From positions 1 to 54,265 of the IMG/VR virus record IMGVR_UViG_3300012936_002700: a stretch of DNA of 54,265 bases; one strand, given 5' to 3'. The stretch comes from a virus. The first letter of the stretch is position 1; every line of letters starts with the position of its first letter. The notes beneath the pieces were generated by a model. That model saw only the letters and a program-made list of their open reading frames with translations. It had not been told where the DNA came from and ran no database searches. A program made the translations under genes and the position numbers. Below, piece after piece: positions 34,145 to 42,892 of this stretch.

Positions 34145-34408
34145 TTATTGGCCGAAAAAACCATCTTGTATTAAACCTGCAATATATATTATTGTAAGGC
34201 CTGCGTTTAAAATAATCAACGACTTTTCTTTCCAAAGTACACCTACTGCCACCCAAATACCGTTAGCAATACAAAATGCGTAACTGTAGTAAGGGTACAT
34301 ATTGAAAGCGGCCATTGTAGCGGCAATCAATAATATAGTTGTGCCTGTCCAGGCTAACCCTTGATAAGGTTTACTCTGTGTTTGTTTTAATTTGTTTAAA
34401 GTACTCAT
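34145..34408 (-). CDS. Small membrane protein
   Basis: 87 residues with about three hydrophobic segments: LAWTGTTILLIAATMAAFNM, YAFCIANGIWVAVGVLW and LIILNAGLTIIYIAGLI. The N-terminus is basic and polar (KLKQTQSKPYQG). Resembles small transporter-like or holin-like phage membrane proteins, but nothing identifies a function. It overlaps the HAD gene upstream by 38 bases in another frame. Confidence 0.65.
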   Translation of the reverse strand: MSTLNKLKQTQSKPYQGLAWTGTTILLIAATMAAFNMYPYYSYAFCIANGIWVAVGVLWKEKSLIILNAGLTIIYIAGLIQDGFFGQ

Positions 34409-34685
34409 TTACGTTTATTGCCTTGTCGTCTATCCAAATTTCGTAGTGTGGTTTGTGAAATCTTACTGTTGTATATTTTACTTCCCACTCTTCTAATTGC
34501 CTTTCTGTGAACTGTCTCCAATCCAAATGTGAATTTGCGCCTCTTGCTGTCCAATAATGTATTTCATTGCCTTCATCATAGAGTTTGTTAAAGTGGTCAA
34601 TTCTTTCTTGTATTGGTTTACTATTTTCATAATCACTTGCGTTAGTATAACATATTGTATTGTCAATGTCAACCATATAAATCAT
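34371..34685 (-). CDS. HAD-like phosphatase
   Basis: 104 residues. The HAD motif I is MVDIDNTIC (D6, D8), YWTARGAN fits motif II (T/S), and WIDDKAINV fits motif IV. This minimal HAD domain resembles polynucleotide-kinase 3'-phosphatase and phage nucleotidase domains. It overlaps the upstream gene by four bases. The substrate, perhaps a nucleotide, is unknown. Confidence 0.75.
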   Translation of the reverse strand: MIYMVDIDNTICYTNASDYENSKPIQERIDHFNKLYDEGNEIHYWTARGANSHLDWRQFTERQLEEWEVKYTTVRFHKPHYEIWIDDKAINVNEYFKQIKTNTE

Positions 34686-35119
34686 CTTTGACCCCTAATT
34701 TCTCTAAAAGTTTGGTTATCAGGATATTCACTATAATATCCTTTTTTCAATAGTTTATCACTTGCTTCTTTTGTTTCATCCAATTTCTGTAGAACAAAAA
34801 ATCTAATACTTGGATCATTTAAGTCGTTTTCGTAATCCATGTACTTGTATTCAATAAACAATACATTTCTATCCAAAAAATATCTTGTTCTACATAAACC
34901 AAATAGTTCTTGTCCTTCTGTTGGATCTTGTACATCATGTAAAATAACAAGAACTGCGTGACTATTATAACTATCGAACTCAAACATAATTTTCATTATA
35001 TCTAAGTATTGATCGGTGTGGACTCTTTTAACATCTTTGCTATTTGCCCAGGGACATCTTCCAGTAGATAATTGTTGTAGATGTGTGTCTAACCATTTAT
35101 CTATTTTCTCAACATCCAT
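34682..35119 (-). CDS. Hypothetical protein
   Basis: 145 residues from the ATG at 35119 (TAATG overlap with the membrane gene). Acidic, with VLVILHDVQDPTEGQELFGL and RTRYFLDRNVLFIEYKYM. Resembles conserved marine-phage proteins of unknown role. No catalytic motif is visible. Confidence 0.6.
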   Translation of the reverse strand: MDVEKIDKWLDTHLQQLSTGRCPWANSKDVKRVHTDQYLDIMKIMFEFDSYNSHAVLVILHDVQDPTEGQELFGLCRTRYFLDRNVLFIEYKYMDYENDLNDPSIRFFVLQKLDETKEASDKLLKKGYYSEYPDNQTFREIRGQR

Positions 35120-35403
35120 TACCACCAACCTGCGGCTACTCCATATCCAAATATATTAACACATACGAACCAGCCTGTTATTAACATAACCCAAGCGGCC
35201 CCTCTACGATAAGATGCATAGCATTGTGTTGTACTTCCAACAAAAAATGCAGGGTAAACATATAACATATTAGGGTCCTTGGCTGTCAATGCCAGTGTCA
35301 TACTCGCACCAACTGTAAAAATAAAACTGATAAGTTCAAATGTAAATGCGATCTTATCAGACTTGTAACTATCAATCCAAAAGTTTTTTATCTTTTGCAA
35401 CAC
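35119..35403 (-). CDS. Small membrane protein
   Basis: 94 residues with three predicted hydrophobic spans: FELISFIFTVGASMTLALT, MLYVYPAFFVGSTTQCYAS and AAWVMLITGWFVCVNIFGY. The ends are short and basic/aromatic. The start shares base 35403 with the DsbA-like gene stop. No function can be named. Confidence 0.65.
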   Translation of the reverse strand: MLQKIKNFWIDSYKSDKIAFTFELISFIFTVGASMTLALTAKDPNMLYVYPAFFVGSTTQCYASYRRGAAWVMLITGWFVCVNIFGYGVAAGWW

Positions 35404-35666
35404 TACACTTTATCCTTACCAACTGTAACGACGAGTGTTTCTAAATCATCAAACTCGTCTGCTACTTTTGCCCAATCTTGTTTATGAGCAACCTTAATGG
35501 CTTTGTTGATAAGTGCAGGTTTGATATCAAGTTCTTGTGCAACTGCTTTAACAGTTTCTCTAAGACCTTCTTGTAGGTCTTCTACTTCTCTCATAACGTT
35601 TGCGCCTTCGTTAACCAATCTTTCAAGTTTGGCTTTTTCGTCAGCACCGTATGTTCTACTTGACAT
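35403..35666 (-). CDS. dsbA: DsbA-like dsDNA-binding transcription protein
   Basis: 87 residues, close to the T4 DsbA length (89). The sequence is alpha-helical and charged (EKAKLERLVNEGANVMREVE, ALINKAIKVAHKQDWAKVAD), with the ...KEELDIKPALINKAIKVAH-type core of the late-transcription DNA-binding family. T4 DsbA binds DNA and assists late gene expression. It is preceded by TTGACA-N17-TATACT, so it is early. The homology is moderate and the call is provisional. Confidence 0.6.
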   Translation of the reverse strand: MSSRTYGADEKAKLERLVNEGANVMREVEDLQEGLRETVKAVAQELDIKPALINKAIKVAHKQDWAKVADEFDDLETLVVTVGKDKV

Positions 35667-35691
35667 ATATATTCTCCTATATTATGTTAGT

Positions 35692-35720
35692 AGTATATAT
35701 TCAACAGACAGCGTTGTCAA
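35692..35720 (-). promoter_or_regulatory. Sigma70 promoter for the DsbA-like gene
   Basis: Minus strand TTGACA (35720-35715), 17-base spacer, TATACT (35697-35692). Eleven of twelve consensus positions match. ATG at 35666 is 26 bases downstream. Confidence 0.75.
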
Positions 35721-35732
35721 CAGTTAATGTGA

Positions 35733-36383
35733 CTATGTGTCCAATGTTTCGTCTTTTGATTTGTATGCCCATTGGTCTGTGTGTCCAACTGACCATTTTG
35801 GTGTATTTTCAACTGTGTAGTTTTGAGTGCATACTTTGAAGTCTGGAGTCATTTTATCAGGATTAACAAGACTTTGATCTGTAAACACAACTCTATTATT
35901 AGGTTGTGCCGCAAATTGTCCGTTATCAAGTTTTATAAAATTAAATGATTTGTGTTCTGGATCATGTTCAGAGAAGTTAGTATCTAAAGAACTGTTATCT
36001 CTATGACAAGTGTCAAGGGTAAACATATATTCACCTTTGTGCATTTTACGATCTTTGCCAAAAAATTCACAGTCACAAAGTAAAGGCTTTTTAATAACAG
36101 TAATATCGTAATCAAAACAATCCCATATTTGTAATGTGTCTAAAGGAAGTTGATTATCTTTGTCATAATCTTCTTTCCAAACAAATGCACTAATAGGTAG
36201 TTTATCATACAATGCTCCGTATTCTGTGAGTAATGTCTCAATATATAATGCTTTAGATTGTATGCTTCTTATTGATATCCAGACACCAGGGGTTAGTTCA
36301 CCGTGTCCTTTTTGATGATCGTACAGATATTCTTTTTTAACATAAACTTCTGTTGGTGGTAAATTGTGTACTAAAAAGGCCAT
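35733..36383 (-). CDS. Hypothetical protein
   Basis: 216 residues, not recognised. Notable parts are CDCEFFGKDRKMHKGEYMFT and HDPEHKSFNFIKLDNGQFAA. It looks like a globular beta-rich protein, possibly virion-associated. A GATAAATAC late promoter lies 27 bases upstream. Confidence 0.6.
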   Translation of the reverse strand: MAFLVHNLPPTEVYVKKEYLYDHQKGHGELTPGVWISIRSIQSKALYIETLLTEYGALYDKLPISAFVWKEDYDKDNQLPLDTLQIWDCFDYDITVIKKPLLCDCEFFGKDRKMHKGEYMFTLDTCHRDNSSLDTNFSEHDPEHKSFNFIKLDNGQFAAQPNNRVVFTDQSLVNPDKMTPDFKVCTQNYTVENTPKWSVGHTDQWAYKSKDETLDT

Positions 36384-36409
36384 AGTGTTCCTTGGTTAAG
36401 TTAGTACAA

Positions 36410-36418
36410 GTATTTATC
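36410..36418 (-). promoter_or_regulatory. T4-type late promoter box
   Basis: Minus strand GATAAATAC, 27 bases upstream of the ATG at 36383. It overlaps the stop codon of the 41-residue gene. Confidence 0.65.
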
Positions 36419-36539
36419 GCTTTTTCTTTTTCCTGCCTGCACAATGAGCCTTTTGAGAGAAGCCTTTTGGATTAGAACAGTTAATACTTTTCTTGTATTT
36501 TGCTGTCCATTTTTCTCGGACTATCTCTTTAAATCTCAT
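36414..36539 (-). CDS. Tiny basic protein with NPKGFSQKAHCAG motif
   Basis: A 41-residue frame: MRFKEIVREK then a conserved-looking CSNPKGFSQKAHCAGRKKKK. The GFSQKAHCAGRKK motif occurs in several T4-like phage basic proteins and is Lys/Arg-rich, consistent with DNA association. The start is coupled (ATGA) to the lipoprotein gene. Its N-terminus fits the shared leader of the neighbouring cluster. It is too short for standard gene callers. Confidence 0.7.
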   Translation of the reverse strand: MRFKEIVREKWTAKYKKSINCSNPKGFSQKAHCAGRKKKKR

Positions 36540-36730
36540 TTAATAAGGTCACAGGTTTTAGCATTGGCTGTAAGTTCTTCACCCTTTTTGTGTAACCATA
36601 CATAAGAGTATACAATAGTACCATCTTCTGCTTCACTACACTTTTTGCCAAATTTCATTGCTGGTGGTACAATGTGTCCACTGCATCCAGCCAAGAATAA
36701 ACCTAATGTGATAATTGCTATAAGTTTCAT
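36536..36730 (-). CDS. Small lipoprotein
   Basis: 64 residues with a signal peptide and lipobox (MKLIAIITLGLFLAGCSG, Cys16). The mature part is short and charged (KKCSEAEDGTIVYSYVWLHK). It probably anchors to the inner or outer membrane. The gene lies among packaged-protein-like genes, where it is an odd companion, overlapping neighbours by four bases. Confidence 0.7.
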   Translation of the reverse strand: MKLIAIITLGLFLAGCSGHIVPPAMKFGKKCSEAEDGTIVYSYVWLHKKGEELTANAKTCDLIK

Positions 36731-37137
36731 TTTGTTTTAACGTTCTTCGCTTTACCGCGTCTATTTTTGTTTGGATCTTCTCGACGCTTACGACTTGCGG
36801 CTTTTTTACGGCCTTTTTTACCTAAAGCATATGCTTTAGCGGCAGGTAAGCATTTAGGCTTTCCTTCTTTGCTACTGCCTCTTGCACACTGGCCTCTAAC
36901 TTTTCCATCAGGACCAAAGCGTACCCATTTCTGTTTAAACCATTTTTTAAGATTTTCGTTTAGTTCTACTTCTTCAGAAAACAGCAAGTTACCGCATTTT
37001 ACACAATAGTCAACGTGTTCACGTTTTACACAATTAGGTACACGTTTTCCGAACATGGTTTTCATGCCCTTCTTTTCGTAGCCTTTCCAGCAACGTGTTC
37101 CTTCGTCTATTATGTTGATTAGTTCTCTTAGCCTCAT
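36727..37137 (-). CDS. Basic protein with shared leader and cysteine motifs
   Basis: 136 residues. N-terminus MRLRELINIIDEG matches the leader shared in this cluster, with a possible cleavage motif IDE-G. The body has CWKGYEKKGMKTMFGKRVPN, CVKCGN (a zinc-ribbon half-site) and a very basic tail (KKGRKKAASRKRREDPNKNR). The WVRFGPDGKVRGQCARGSSK block recurs in phage DUF5872-like proteins. Probably a DNA-associated, possibly packaged, internal protein. Confidence 0.7.
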   Translation of the reverse strand: MRLRELINIIDEGTRCWKGYEKKGMKTMFGKRVPNCVKREHVDYCVKCGNLLFSEEVELNENLKKWFKQKWVRFGPDGKVRGQCARGSSKEGKPKCLPAAKAYALGKKGRKKAASRKRREDPNKNRRGKAKNVKTK

Positions 37138-37138
37138 C

Positions 37139-37795
37139 TTACTTCTTACTGTTGCCCCAGTTCTTTGCGCCTTTCTTACGACACTGAACTAAAGCACCAG
37201 AGGCGTAAGCACTTGGCCAAACTTTGTATCTTGCTTTGACTTTATGATAACAAGCATCTTTTTTACCTGCGGCTTCGTCAAACTGTTCCTCAGTGATAGG
37301 CTTGTTAATGAAATTTTCTAATACTAATGACTGGTTAGTCTTTTTTTTTGAACTTAAATTTTCTTTAAGTTTATCTTCAAGTGAACTTTTGTAATTCTCT
37401 TTTTTCTTTTTACCGCGATCATGTTTATATGCTTCGTCGGTTTGTTTTTCTTTTTTATCTTTGATAGCCTTTTTCATAGGCTCTTTTTTATTGCCGTCTT
37501 TATCCATATCTAAAAAATCTGGTTTAGATTTCTTTGCTTCTTGTACTTCATCAAACTTTTGTTCGTAATCCATATGGTGATAAACAGATGCCATATAGTC
37601 TGCGGCTTTAGTAATTTTTGATTGCACCCAACCTTCAAGTCCTTCACGCTCTTCAACACCTTTAAGCATTTCGTGCATCTTAATGGAGTACTTGGCAATT
37701 TTGTACAGTTCTGCACGTGCCATTTGTACTTCGTGATCTGATTCAGCCTTGTATGCTAAATCTGCTAATCCTTCTTTAAGTTGTTTTGCTTTCAT
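37139..37795 (-). CDS. Basic protein with VWPSAYASGALVQCRKKGA motif
   Basis: 218 residues. Leader MKAKQLKEGLAD (LKE-G cleavage-like). An alpha-helical first half is followed by an acidic/basic linker and the conserved C-terminal YKVWPSAYASGALVQCRKKG, well known from phage proteins of unknown role. It is basic overall. The upstream box GGTAAATACTATT sits directly before the ATG. Candidate internal or packaged head protein. Confidence 0.7.
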   Translation of the reverse strand: MKAKQLKEGLADLAYKAESDHEVQMARAELYKIAKYSIKMHEMLKGVEEREGLEGWVQSKITKAADYMASVYHHMDYEQKFDEVQEAKKSKPDFLDMDKDGNKKEPMKKAIKDKKEKQTDEAYKHDRGKKKKENYKSSLEDKLKENLSSKKKTNQSLVLENFINKPITEEQFDEAAGKKDACYHKVKARYKVWPSAYASGALVQCRKKGAKNWGNSKK

Positions 37796-37803
37796 AATAG
37801 TAT

Positions 37804-38655
37804 TTACCTTTTTACTGCGGCTCCGCCCATTAAGTTTGCTCCGCCCATATCCAAAGCATTTACCGCTGTACCATCACCTTTTTTCTTTTGTGGTGCTTTA
37901 GGTAAACCTTTTGAATCTCTTGGACGCTGTCCATATGCCATACTTGGATTTGCTACTGCGGCAATATTTCCTGCGGCTGTAGCACCTGCTGTAGCGGCTT
38001 CTTCAATGCCTGCAAGTTTTCTCATTTCGTTGGCTAAATCTGATACCGGCTTTTCTTGATTAACAGTTGCACCGGATACAATCTTTGCTAATTGTTTTAC
38101 AGCATCTACTTCTGATGCTTCATTGCTTGTATAACCTTTTTTGGCTCCGTCAACTTTTAATTTATGTAATCTACGACTTATTTCTTTTTTAAGATCATCA
38201 TCTTTATCTGTGTTTGGATCCATTTGAAGATCTTGAATGGCTTTTTTCTTAGCCATGTAATCTTCTTTATCTCTTGTAGGAGTAGTTCTACTATCTTCAG
38301 CCGCTGGTGCTGGAGCACCTCCTGCTTTTTCTGCTTGTTTAACAAGCATCATAAATTTGTTTCTTAAAGTTTGGTCACCAAGTATAGTTGATAATTGTTT
38401 TGCAAAAGGAGCAATTTGTTTGCTTAATGTTCCTGTTAATGCACCACCTGACGCAAGTTTATCTAAACCCTTTGCCATTGCCGCACCAGAACCGCTTTTG
38501 CCACCCATTTTATTAGCGGCCATTTTAGCACCTTGACCAACTTTTTGTGCTACTTTACCAGCCGCCGCTTTCACTGCACCAGCCGCTTGTGTTGCAGGCT
38601 CTTGTTGTTGTGCTAACGGGTTTTCTTCTATGCTTGTTAATTCTCTCAGTTTCAT
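37804..38655 (-). CDS. Ala/Lys-rich protein with shared leader
   Basis: 283 residues. Leader MKLRELTSIEEN with an IEE-N cleavage-like site. A low-complexity Ala/Gly/Lys region (KAAAGKVAQKVGQGAKMAAN) follows, then helices (LNKQIAPFAKQLSTI type) and a Gly-rich end. No enzymatic motif. The composition resembles internal head or scaffold-like proteins. ATG is preceded by GGTAAATAGTAGT. Confidence 0.65.
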   Translation of the reverse strand: MKLRELTSIEENPLAQQQEPATQAAGAVKAAAGKVAQKVGQGAKMAANKMGGKSGSGAAMAKGLDKLASGGALTGTLSKQIAPFAKQLSTILGDQTLRNKFMMLVKQAEKAGGAPAPAAEDSRTTPTRDKEDYMAKKKAIQDLQMDPNTDKDDDLKKEISRRLHKLKVDGAKKGYTSNEASEVDAVKQLAKIVSGATVNQEKPVSDLANEMRKLAGIEEAATAGATAAGNIAAVANPSMAYGQRPRDSKGLPKAPQKKKGDGTAVNALDMGGANLMGGAAVKR

Positions 38656-38659
38656 ACTA

Positions 38660-41197
38660 CTATTTACCTTTTTTCTTACGTCCGCCCTTCATGTTGGCGC
38701 ACCAATGATACATTTTTGCACGTTCTCCTGATGCATTTTTAGCCTTCTTACGCAATGATGTTACACTTCCTTTACAACTTGCACCCGCTTTTTTAACCCT
38801 TCCAGGTCTACTTTTGCCCTTCTTCTTGCCATCAGCAAAGTTTTCAGAAACTTTATCTTTTACTTCTATATCTGTATCTGGAATTACAATAGCACTTATT
38901 TCTTTTTTACCTGCTTTTTTGTGTCCCCAGAATCTATGATGTCCGTCAATAACTTGATAACCATTTTTATACTTTCTTACCCATACTGGCGGCATTTTTT
39001 CACCTTTTTCGATTGATGAAATAATATTAGCAAGTTTTGTTGCACTTGCAGGTTGATTCATTTTTTTATCAGGTTCAAAACCTACTAATTTATCAGTTGA
39101 AATATTTATAGGTGCTCCTGACGGTTTATAGTCTCCTGGCTCAGCACCATAGTAACTTGGGTCAGTGTATAAGATTATTTTCTTTTTTCCGTCTGCAACG
39201 TTTTCTCCAAATGGTCTATTTTTAGCAGACTTATCTTTTTTAATCTGTAATTCAATGCCGGATAATCTTTTATTTAGATCTCGAATTTTTGGCTCAAGAT
39301 CCTTAATAGTTTGCACGACTTTCTTTAGTTTACTATTTTGTTTATCGTCAACAGCATCGTTATCTTGATCAGTGTCTATTACAGATTTAAGTAATGCATC
39401 TAATGGATCCTGTGCGTGTGGATATTTTGCTCTAAGTTGTGCTAAAGCCTGCATTGTCTCAGGGTCAAACCCTCTCATTTCTTCTTTGTCTTTTGCTTCA
39501 TTGACTAAAGATTCTACATAGTCGTCAATCATTACAACACGAGCCATATCTTTTCCTTGTGTTGCAAGTGCATCATATCTATGATGGCCGTTAACGATTC
39601 TGCCTTTGCGATCAACAACAATAGGTGAATAAGTATCTTCACGTACTTTCTTATATTGTTTTATAAGTTTTATAAAATCTCTATCTTTTTGCACAGGCTT
39701 AATATTTGCAAGTTTCATTACACCTTGCTTACCGTCAACATCTTTTGATTTAATTTGTGGTGGTGCTTCTCCGTCTGTAGGCTCTGGATCAAAGTTATGA
39801 TCTTGATAACCACTTACGTCACCTACCTTGTATCCTAAACGTTTTAAGTTTCGAATCATATGTTTTGCTTCTTTTTCTCCACCAAAGAAGTTTAACATTA
39901 TATCTTGGTCACCCATGTTAGCATCATCTGGATTAGTTGTTGCTATGTTGGCCATGTTACGCCCTAACTTCATAAAGTCGTAATCTGTTGCGTCACTATC
40001 TACTGATACACTATTTTTTGGTAAAGGTATAAGGTCGCCTTCATCAACTGGCTTGTCAAAGTAGCCTTTTAAATTTTTTGCAGTTCTTTCAAACTTATGA
40101 TCTTTGTGTTTAAATCCAACACCGCCTGATGCTTCCCACTTACTAACATTTTGACCAAAGTCATCAATTAGTATGTTTGGAGTTCCGTCTGCTTGTTTTG
40201 CATAAGACTGTTTATCTGTTGTAATTATAACTTGCTTCGGAGGAAATGCTGATAAGTTTTTCTTTACCCACTCACGTTTGTGTGGTTCTGCTCTTTCATC
40301 ATTTGCTAACGGAGCAGATAGAATGTTGTATTCGCCTTTTATATCTTTAATAATACCTAATAATTTATCTGCATTAGGAGTAGGCTTTAAGTTAAGCCAA
40401 AAATCTTCTTTGTCTCTAATTGCCTGTAGTGCTTGATCAATGTTTTTTATTTGTTTCCAATCATCAACACCCATCATCTTTGTCCACTCACCAAAGAAGT
40501 CAACAAGTACACCGTCCATGTCAACAAATATTTCACTTGCACTTGAAAGTTCTTTTGCTTGTAATTCATTTACTTTACTTTCTTTAGCCATTTTTGTTGC
40601 GGTTGCATACATAACTGCTTTTGCATCTTTGCCATAGCGTTTTTTAAAGTCCTTGGAATTCTTTTTCATTCCTTTAACATATTTTTCTTTATCTTTTTCT
40701 TCGCCTTTAGTTAATGAACGTTCTTCAACACTTTCTTTTAATTCTGGATGATACAACCAATGAACATTTTTTGCATCTTTGCTTACTGATTTGTTGTCAA
40801 TTTTTATTTCAATTGGATACTTTTTCTTAGGATCGTTGTACCAATAGTATGAATCATAACTGCCATCAGCATTACTACGTATTACAAGTCCTCTTGTATG
40901 ATCTTTATCATCTGCTTGTAGTATAATATTTTTTCCATTTGGTAATTTTAAGTCAGCATCAAACTTTACTTTTTTAGTTTCTTTATGTGCAGATTCAGCC
41001 ATTCCTAAATTAAACAATACATTTGTTTTGGAACCTTTTACTTTTTTAGATAGTGTAGGTGGACGTCCACCTTTGTCTACTTTGTTTCCAAACTTGGCGG
41101 CTTGTTTCTTTATTTCGCCAGGACCTACATCAGCAGTTGTATTTTGCTTTGTAATAATACCAACACCAGCGGCTTCTATAACATCACGCCATTTCAT
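38660..41197 (-). CDS. Large multidomain HAD/ParB-like protein
   Basis: 845 residues. Leader MKWRDVIEAAG (VIE-A). Then a KFDADLKLPNGKNIILQAD domain, a Lys-rich block (KDFKKRYGKDAKAVMYATAT), and a HAD-type 5'-nucleotidase domain beginning SEIFVDMDGVLVDFF (residues 221-235) with ILIDDFGQNV later. Two ParB-like segments follow: IVVDRKGRIVNGHHRYDA and GYQVIDGHHRFWGH. The C-terminus has CKGSVTSLRKKAKNASGERA and is very basic. Two ENxADGKKK copies (GENVADGKKK, SENFADGKKK) look like repeated inter-domain linkers. It may be a processed, packaged multienzyme. Confidence 0.7.
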   Translation of the reverse strand: MKWRDVIEAAGVGIITKQNTTADVGPGEIKKQAAKFGNKVDKGGRPPTLSKKVKGSKTNVLFNLGMAESAHKETKKVKFDADLKLPNGKNIILQADDKDHTRGLVIRSNADGSYDSYYWYNDPKKKYPIEIKIDNKSVSKDAKNVHWLYHPELKESVEERSLTKGEEKDKEKYVKGMKKNSKDFKKRYGKDAKAVMYATATKMAKESKVNELQAKELSSASEIFVDMDGVLVDFFGEWTKMMGVDDWKQIKNIDQALQAIRDKEDFWLNLKPTPNADKLLGIIKDIKGEYNILSAPLANDERAEPHKREWVKKNLSAFPPKQVIITTDKQSYAKQADGTPNILIDDFGQNVSKWEASGGVGFKHKDHKFERTAKNLKGYFDKPVDEGDLIPLPKNSVSVDSDATDYDFMKLGRNMANIATTNPDDANMGDQDIMLNFFGGEKEAKHMIRNLKRLGYKVGDVSGYQDHNFDPEPTDGEAPPQIKSKDVDGKQGVMKLANIKPVQKDRDFIKLIKQYKKVREDTYSPIVVDRKGRIVNGHHRYDALATQGKDMARVVMIDDYVESLVNEAKDKEEMRGFDPETMQALAQLRAKYPHAQDPLDALLKSVIDTDQDNDAVDDKQNSKLKKVVQTIKDLEPKIRDLNKRLSGIELQIKKDKSAKNRPFGENVADGKKKIILYTDPSYYGAEPGDYKPSGAPINISTDKLVGFEPDKKMNQPASATKLANIISSIEKGEKMPPVWVRKYKNGYQVIDGHHRFWGHKKAGKKEISAIVIPDTDIEVKDKVSENFADGKKKGKSRPGRVKKAGASCKGSVTSLRKKAKNASGERAKMYHWCANMKGGRKKKGK

Positions 41198-41412
41198 TTA
41201 GTACGTCCTCTAAATTTTGCAGGCATTCCTAACCAGTAAGGTCTACTAAACCAAAGTTGAAACCATTCTGTATCTCCAGGTTTAATACCTTTTTCTCTTT
41301 CAATGCGTTTTTTTTCAGTTCCGGTATGACTTATATTTTCATCAACAGGCTTCAATCCTTGAAAACTATATTCACCTACACCTGCTAATCTTTTTAAAGT
41401 ATCTAAATCCAT
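41194..41412 (-). CDS. Hypothetical small protein
   Basis: 72 residues: MDLDTLKRLAGVGEYSF start and a C-terminal TEWFQLWFSRPYWLGMPAKF, aromatic-rich. It overlaps the 845-residue gene by four bases and shares one base with the nucleotidyltransferase-like gene. Its N-terminus only loosely resembles the shared leader. Function unknown. Confidence 0.6.
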   Translation of the reverse strand: MDLDTLKRLAGVGEYSFQGLKPVDENISHTGTEKKRIEREKGIKPGDTEWFQLWFSRPYWLGMPAKFRGRTK

Positions 41413-42554
41413 TATGCTGTCGCTAAATCTGCTTCTATTTCTTTTTTAATTTGTGCTATTTCTGCATTATCAGGTTTGAAGTCTTTGATAATGTTTGTCA
41501 TTTCTTTTCTGGATTTACCTTCTTTCTCTGCGGTAGTCAATTCATCATATAATTTTTTACCACCGTATATAGCAATAGCAACGCCCACTGCTGGTAATCC
41601 ATACTTTAATAATCCTTTTACAATAGGATGATCAATTACGCCTTGAACAAATTCTATTGCATCTGATATCCAACTAATACCTTTCCATGCAACTAATGAG
41701 AAACTAATTAACCATTTGTTGTTCCATAAAAATTTTCCAAGTTTTAATATTGTACCACCATATCGAAGTGTTGTTAACACCGCTGGCATTATTTCATCTA
41801 AATTTTCATCTTTTTTCTTAGTACCGAAAGCATCATGTCTAAAGGCTTTATCAGTACCAACTTTACTTGCCAATGCTCTACGTCTTTTAATTTTATCTTG
41901 TATTGATGGTTCTTCTGGCTCTGGTGGTCTTCTTTTTACTGTATGCTTTTTTCCACTGGTAGTTGCAAAGCCGAATATTTCATTTGTATTTTCATTACCT
42001 AAAATACCTTGTAACTTTTCAAACATTTTTTTAGCAAAAGGTTTTGCACTTTTAGTAACATTTGCTTCAAAGGTATCATAGTCACCATCCATTGCCGCTT
42101 GACGTAACTTTGTTGCACTTGCACCAGAAGCATCATCTGCTGATGCATCACGTGAAAGTTTCTTTTGATTAATACTATTAAATTGAAAAAAGCCATGTGT
42201 GGCTTCTGTTCCATTATATTTTTCTAATAAAGGACGTAATTTATCTTCTCCTTCAAAAATTGTTATATCTGTATATCCTTTTTTGTATAATTCTACAGCA
42301 ACAGGAAATACATTCTTTGCAAGACTAACATTTATATCTGGAAAACTTTTTTCTGCCCAGTCTAATTTTTCTTGTGGTGATAAAGGATCTGTTGGTAGTT
42401 TAGCAGGACGATCAGTTAAGAATAAAAATGCATCTCCTGGTCCTTGTTTAATTGCTTCAACGAGTAAGGCATGACCTCTATGTGCAGGATTCATTCTGCC
42501 TAATGCAAAACTTGCTTCTTTAGTAGGTGCTTCGAATAGTTGCCTTAGTAACAT
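41412..42554 (-). CDS. Nucleotidyltransferase-like protein with shared leader
   Basis: 380 residues. Leader MLLRQLFEAP (LFE-A). Then SFALGRMNPAHRGHALLVEA (HxGH of the cytidylyl/adenylyltransferase superfamily) and SGASATKLRQAA (resembling the ISxTxxR motif). The middle is a charged linker. The C-terminus has hydrophobic spans (LISFSLVAWKGISWISDAI, YGLPAVGVAIAIYGGKKLY). Nucleotidyltransferases transfer NMPs, as in NMNAT. A leader plus enzyme plus possible membrane region suggests an injected enzyme, but this is inference. Confidence 0.7.
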   Translation of the reverse strand: MLLRQLFEAPTKEASFALGRMNPAHRGHALLVEAIKQGPGDAFLFLTDRPAKLPTDPLSPQEKLDWAEKSFPDINVSLAKNVFPVAVELYKKGYTDITIFEGEDKLRPLLEKYNGTEATHGFFQFNSINQKKLSRDASADDASGASATKLRQAAMDGDYDTFEANVTKSAKPFAKKMFEKLQGILGNENTNEIFGFATTSGKKHTVKRRPPEPEEPSIQDKIKRRRALASKVGTDKAFRHDAFGTKKKDENLDEIMPAVLTTLRYGGTILKLGKFLWNNKWLISFSLVAWKGISWISDAIEFVQGVIDHPIVKGLLKYGLPAVGVAIAIYGGKKLYDELTTAEKEGKSRKEMTNIIKDFKPDNAEIAQIKKEIEADLATA

Positions 42555-42889
42555 TAGTACTCGCCTTCTTTAAATCCATCTGTCTCTTGATCAATTATTG
42601 ACTGTGCAAGTACCTTTCTTTCATCGGGTGTCATTAAATCATTTTCGGCATAAGGTAAATCATATTTCTTTACATAATGACTTAATCCTTTGTCAACCAT
42701 AGGCAATACAAATCCCATTACTTTGTTAGCATCGCCTTTGTTATAGCAGTCTTGACACTTTGCCATAGTAGGATAATATAATTGTCTGTAAAAATTAGTA
42801 TCATCTCTCATGTGGCATAACAAATCACTCGGTACGTCAAATGATGGTTGGTCTTGTTTATCTTTTTTGATTAAATCATCAATGTTCAT
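42554..42889 (-). CDS. Hypothetical protein
   Basis: 111 residues: DLLCHMRDDTNFYRQLYYPT and KCQDCYNKGDANKVMGFVLP. The CQDC pair might bind metal. Charged and helical, without signal or membrane segments. It shares base 42554 with the nucleotidyltransferase-like start, so they are co-translated. It looks like a conserved small protein of T4-like marine phages. Confidence 0.6.
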   Translation of the reverse strand: MNIDDLIKKDKQDQPSFDVPSDLLCHMRDDTNFYRQLYYPTMAKCQDCYNKGDANKVMGFVLPMVDKGLSHYVKKYDLPYAENDLMTPDERKVLAQSIIDQETDGFKEGEY

Positions 42890-42892
42890 AAT

